A program made the position numbers and the translations under genes. Positions 51,579 through 53,609 of a DNA stretch of 53,609 bases are shown one piece after another; position 1 is the stretch's first letter; each line of letters begins with the position of its first letter. The DNA comes from Bdellovibrionales bacterium (GTDB lineage: Bacteria > Bdellovibrionota > Bdellovibrionia > Bdellovibrionales > UBA1609): contig JADZEO010000143.1 of assembly GCA_020850475.1 (NCBI GenBank), positions 1-53,609 on the forward strand, in the 5' to 3' direction. A model generated the notes under the pieces. That model worked only from the letters and a program-made list of their open reading frames with translations, ran no database searches and was not told the origin of the DNA.

Positions 51579-52334
51579 TCACCCGAAACTTTCGACCAAT
51601 CCGCCGACCAACAGAGTCCAACCATCGACCATCACAAAGAGCATAATCTTAAACGGCAGGGAAATAATGACCGGCGGGAGCATCATCATACCCATCGCCA
51701 TCAACACGCTCGCCGCCACCATATCAATCACCAAAAAGGGTAGATAAATGATGAAGCCAATCTGAAAGGCCGTCTTGAGCTCAGAGATGATGAATGCTGG
51801 AATCAAAACCTGCGACGGGACATCAGCTCGGGTTTTCGGTTGCTCCACCTTTGCCATCTTCACAAACAAACTAAGGTCGCTGTCGCGAGTCTGATTGAAC
51901 ATGAACTTTCTCAATGGGGCCATTGCCGCATCAAAGGCCTGCTCCTGACCGATCGTGCCCTTGAGATAAGGCTGGAGGGCGGTCTCATTGATCGTGTTCA
52001 AGGCCGGCGACATGATGAACAAAGTTAAAAACAGCGCCAAGCCCACCAAGAGCTGGTTGGGCGGCATCTGTTGAGTACCCAGTGCTTGCCGCACGAAAGA
52101 CAACACGATGACGATGCGGGTAAAGCTCGTCATGAGGATCAAGATCGCCGGTGCCAGCGTCAGAACTGTTAAAACTCCCAAAATCTTGATGGCGTTGACG
52201 ACTTCATTCGGATCGTTCGTCGTTTTAAATCCCAAATTGACTGAAGGCAAAGTCACTTGAGCTGAAGCCAACTGAGCCAGGCCCAGGGCTCCAAACAAAA
52301 CCAAAAGAGCTTGCGTTAGAGGTCGCAACTTCAC
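51579..52334 (-). CDS. fliP: Flagellar export gate protein FliP
   Basis: 251 residues. Signal-like N-terminus and four membrane segments, forming the gate with FliQ and FliR. Signature TSFTRIVIVLSFVRQALGTQQMPPNQ and LIPAFIISELKTAFQIGFIIYLPFLVIDMV. The ATG overlaps the fliO stop by 4 bases. Confidence 0.97.
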   Translation of the reverse strand: MKLRPLTQALLVLFGALGLAQLASAQVTLPSVNLGFKTTNDPNEVVNAIKILGVLTVLTLAPAILILMTSFTRIVIVLSFVRQALGTQQMPPNQLLVGLALFLTLFIMSPALNTINETALQPYLKGTIGQEQAFDAAMAPLRKFMFNQTRDSDLSLFVKMAKVEQPKTRADVPSQVLIPAFIISELKTAFQIGFIIYLPFLVIDMVAASVLMAMGMMMLPPVIISLPFKIMLFVMVDGWTLLVGGLVESFG

Positions 52335-53464
52335 AGGGACCTCATTTCCTTCAATCGGTCCGCGATTTGACTTTGAATTTTTCCTAAAGAAATCTCGTCG
52401 TCTTCGGACTTACGTACCACCCCGGACGGGCGACGCAGGTTCGGTCGGTCGACGACCTCGTCTTCGCCAATTCCCGCGCGGTTGAGTTCCTTTGCAAACG
52501 AGGCCGGGGCATCAGCCGGAATTTCCTCGTCCAAGAGAGCTAAGGTTTTAATCAAATTAATGTTGTGATCAGTGACACCGATTAAAATGCTCTCGCCTGC
52601 CACCTGAATAATTGCCAGAGTCTTTTTCGGCCCCAGATGATGTTGGGTGAGAACTCGAATTTTAGTTTGATCTTGGACTCGCACCCGATTGCGAGTCCAG
52701 TACTTAGCACCCATCATGAGGGCCCCAGCAAATACGATGATAATAACCAGGCTCGCTGCCATTCGCCAATAAGGGGACTTGGTCGAGGTCTTTTCAGCAC
52801 TCGACTTGTCTGCTGACAAAACCGGAATTTTGTCTTCCGGCAGGTTGGACTGGCTTTTCGGAGTCTCGGCCAGCGGTGCGGCGGACTCCGCCAGTTCGTT
52901 GGCTACAATGTCGGCTGCCGCAGAGGAGGACTTAGTCGAAACTGTCATCAGAGCATCACCCGCCTCAGGAGCCGCTGACTCCAAAGCCCTAGCCAGTTCA
53001 CTATCTAAGTCATTGGGCGGAATGAGGGGAAGCGCTTCTGCACTCTTAGCCGGAACCGCGACGGCCGAGTCCACAATCGAGACCAGAATGGTGTTGTCTT
53101 TGCTTTCTACCTTAATTTTTCCTGCCAGCCCCTCGGACTTGTGCTTCGAAAAATAAATGATGCGCGATCTCACTAATCCCGTTTCGGCTTGGTAAGTGTA
53201 GATGCTTTTAATCTTTTGATCTTTTACCGGCTGAATGGTCTTTTTTTGGACGAAGTTTGTTTTAGGTAGATTCAGTTGAACGGTGTGGTTAATCAAATCC
53301 ACGCTCACCTGGCTGGCGTCATAGGGCCGGTCGAACTCCAGTTGGAGCTGGAAGCCACTGCCCGTCGTCGAATAATTGACCAGCTGCAGTTGGGGCTGAC
53401 TATCTGCCTGGGCCACACTTGCACTCACTACGGCAATCAACAAGCACCATATCCCGCGAATCAC
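52331..53464 (-). CDS. fliO: FliO-like protein with large N-terminal exported domain
   Basis: 377 residues, about three times the usual FliO (100-140). A signal peptide (MIRGIWCLLIAVVSASVAQA) leads a beta-rich domain of about 25-132 that resembles AMIN domains (QLQLVNYSTTGSGFQLQLEFDRPYDASQVSVD). A disordered Ala/Ser-rich linker follows (to about 230), one transmembrane helix (234-253) and a FliO core (KIRVLTQHHLGPKKTLAIIQVAGESILIGVTDHNINLIKTL). The C-terminal tail is charged. FliO stabilises FliP during assembly. Position directly before fliP (4-base overlap) supports the call. Confidence 0.88.
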   Translation of the reverse strand: MIRGIWCLLIAVVSASVAQADSQPQLQLVNYSTTGSGFQLQLEFDRPYDASQVSVDLINHTVQLNLPKTNFVQKKTIQPVKDQKIKSIYTYQAETGLVRSRIIYFSKHKSEGLAGKIKVESKDNTILVSIVDSAVAVPAKSAEALPLIPPNDLDSELARALESAAPEAGDALMTVSTKSSSAAADIVANELAESAAPLAETPKSQSNLPEDKIPVLSADKSSAEKTSTKSPYWRMAASLVIIIVFAGALMMGAKYWTRNRVRVQDQTKIRVLTQHHLGPKKTLAIIQVAGESILIGVTDHNINLIKTLALLDEEIPADAPASFAKELNRAGIGEDEVVDRPNLRRPSGVVRKSEDDEISLGKIQSQIADRLKEMRSL

Positions 53465-53494
53465 AAAGCCTCCACTTGGCGAAAAATTGACCCT

Positions 53495-53609
53495 TTAGCT
53501 ACCCAGTTGCTCAACGCGTTCGGTAGGCGAAATGATGTCGGTGAGGCGCACCCCAAACTTCTCGTTGACGACCACCGCCTCACCGCGCGCGACCAGCTTG
53601 TCGTTAACG
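53495..53609 (-). CDS. fliN: Flagellar motor switch protein FliN, N-terminally cut
   Basis: Partial, 37 codons plus stop, running off the window edge. VNDKLVARGEAVVVNEKFGVRLTDIISPTERVEQLGS is the C-terminal SpoA domain end of FliN, part of the C-ring that sets rotation direction. It lies upstream of fliO on the same strand, 30 bases away. Confidence 0.93.
   Translation of the reverse strand, partial: VNDKLVARGEAVVVNEKFGVRLTDIISPTERVEQLGS

Noticed and set aside
1-53609. CRISPR arrays, insertion sequences or complete phage genes
   Set aside because: No spaced identical repeats, transposase frames or phage structural genes were seen; the only mobile-element trace is the integrase remnant at 21847-22182.

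Overview
The window looks like chromosome of a Bdellovibrio-like predatory bacterium (Bdellovibrionota). This is an inference from gene content: a flagellar export operon in the order fliN-fliO-fliP-fliQ-fliR-flhB-flhA-flhF-flhG-fliA, a TIGR02147-type regulator, many small exported proteins without clear homologues, exported peptidase-like proteins, a Tad/Flp-type pilus locus and a Met/Gly/Pro-repeat exported protein. No ribosomal RNA is present; there is one intact tRNA.

Layout. 1-4.2 kb: end of a peptide-ABC solute-binding protein, a YchJ-type SEC-C protein, a DUF4920 protein and a GNAT enzyme, facing a queD-selD pair. 4.2-13.8 kb: exported proteins (DUF1513, an exported nucleotidyltransferase-fold protein, an S9-type hydrolase, a concanavalin-like protein), then a TIGR02147 regulator overlapping an exported HExxH protein. 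14-19.2 kb: a papain-family peptidase with PKD and Fn3 domains, a second HExxH protein, and a LysR regulator divergent from an exported protein. 19.2-23.5 kb: a visibly AT-richer island next to tRNA-Leu(UAG), holding a DinB-like/GNAT/AlkD operon, a DUF6624 lipoprotein, a dead tyrosine recombinase and a three-gene nucleotidyltransferase operon; upstream of the tRNA lie truncated tRNA-Leu copies.

23.5-28.2 kb: one-carbon metabolism (gcvT-gcvH and folD) around a lytic-transglycosylase-like lipoprotein. 28.3-38.8 kb: a Tad-like locus in two blocks (Flp pilin, TadE-like proteins, CpaB-like and a membrane-anchored protein; then receiver-kinase, secretin and CpaF ATPase), split by an amidohydrolase and the Met-rich protein on the other strand. 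38.8-44.1 kb: aspS, a PHA-granule-domain protein followed by an RpoH-like sigma factor, and two small exported proteins. 44.1-53.6 kb: the flagellar operon on the minus strand, ending in a shared terminator below fliA.

Working together: the flagellar genes build the type III export gate (FliOPQR, FlhAB), place and count flagella (FlhF, FlhG) and switch on late genes (FliA). GcvT/GcvH and FolD feed and oxidise methylene-tetrahydrofolate. The most promising undescribed units are the three-gene nucleotidyltransferase operon on the tRNA-Leu island, the exported nucleotidyltransferase-fold protein, the regulator-metalloprotease pair, and the Met-rich protein whose terminator supplies the Shine-Dalgarno of the next gene.
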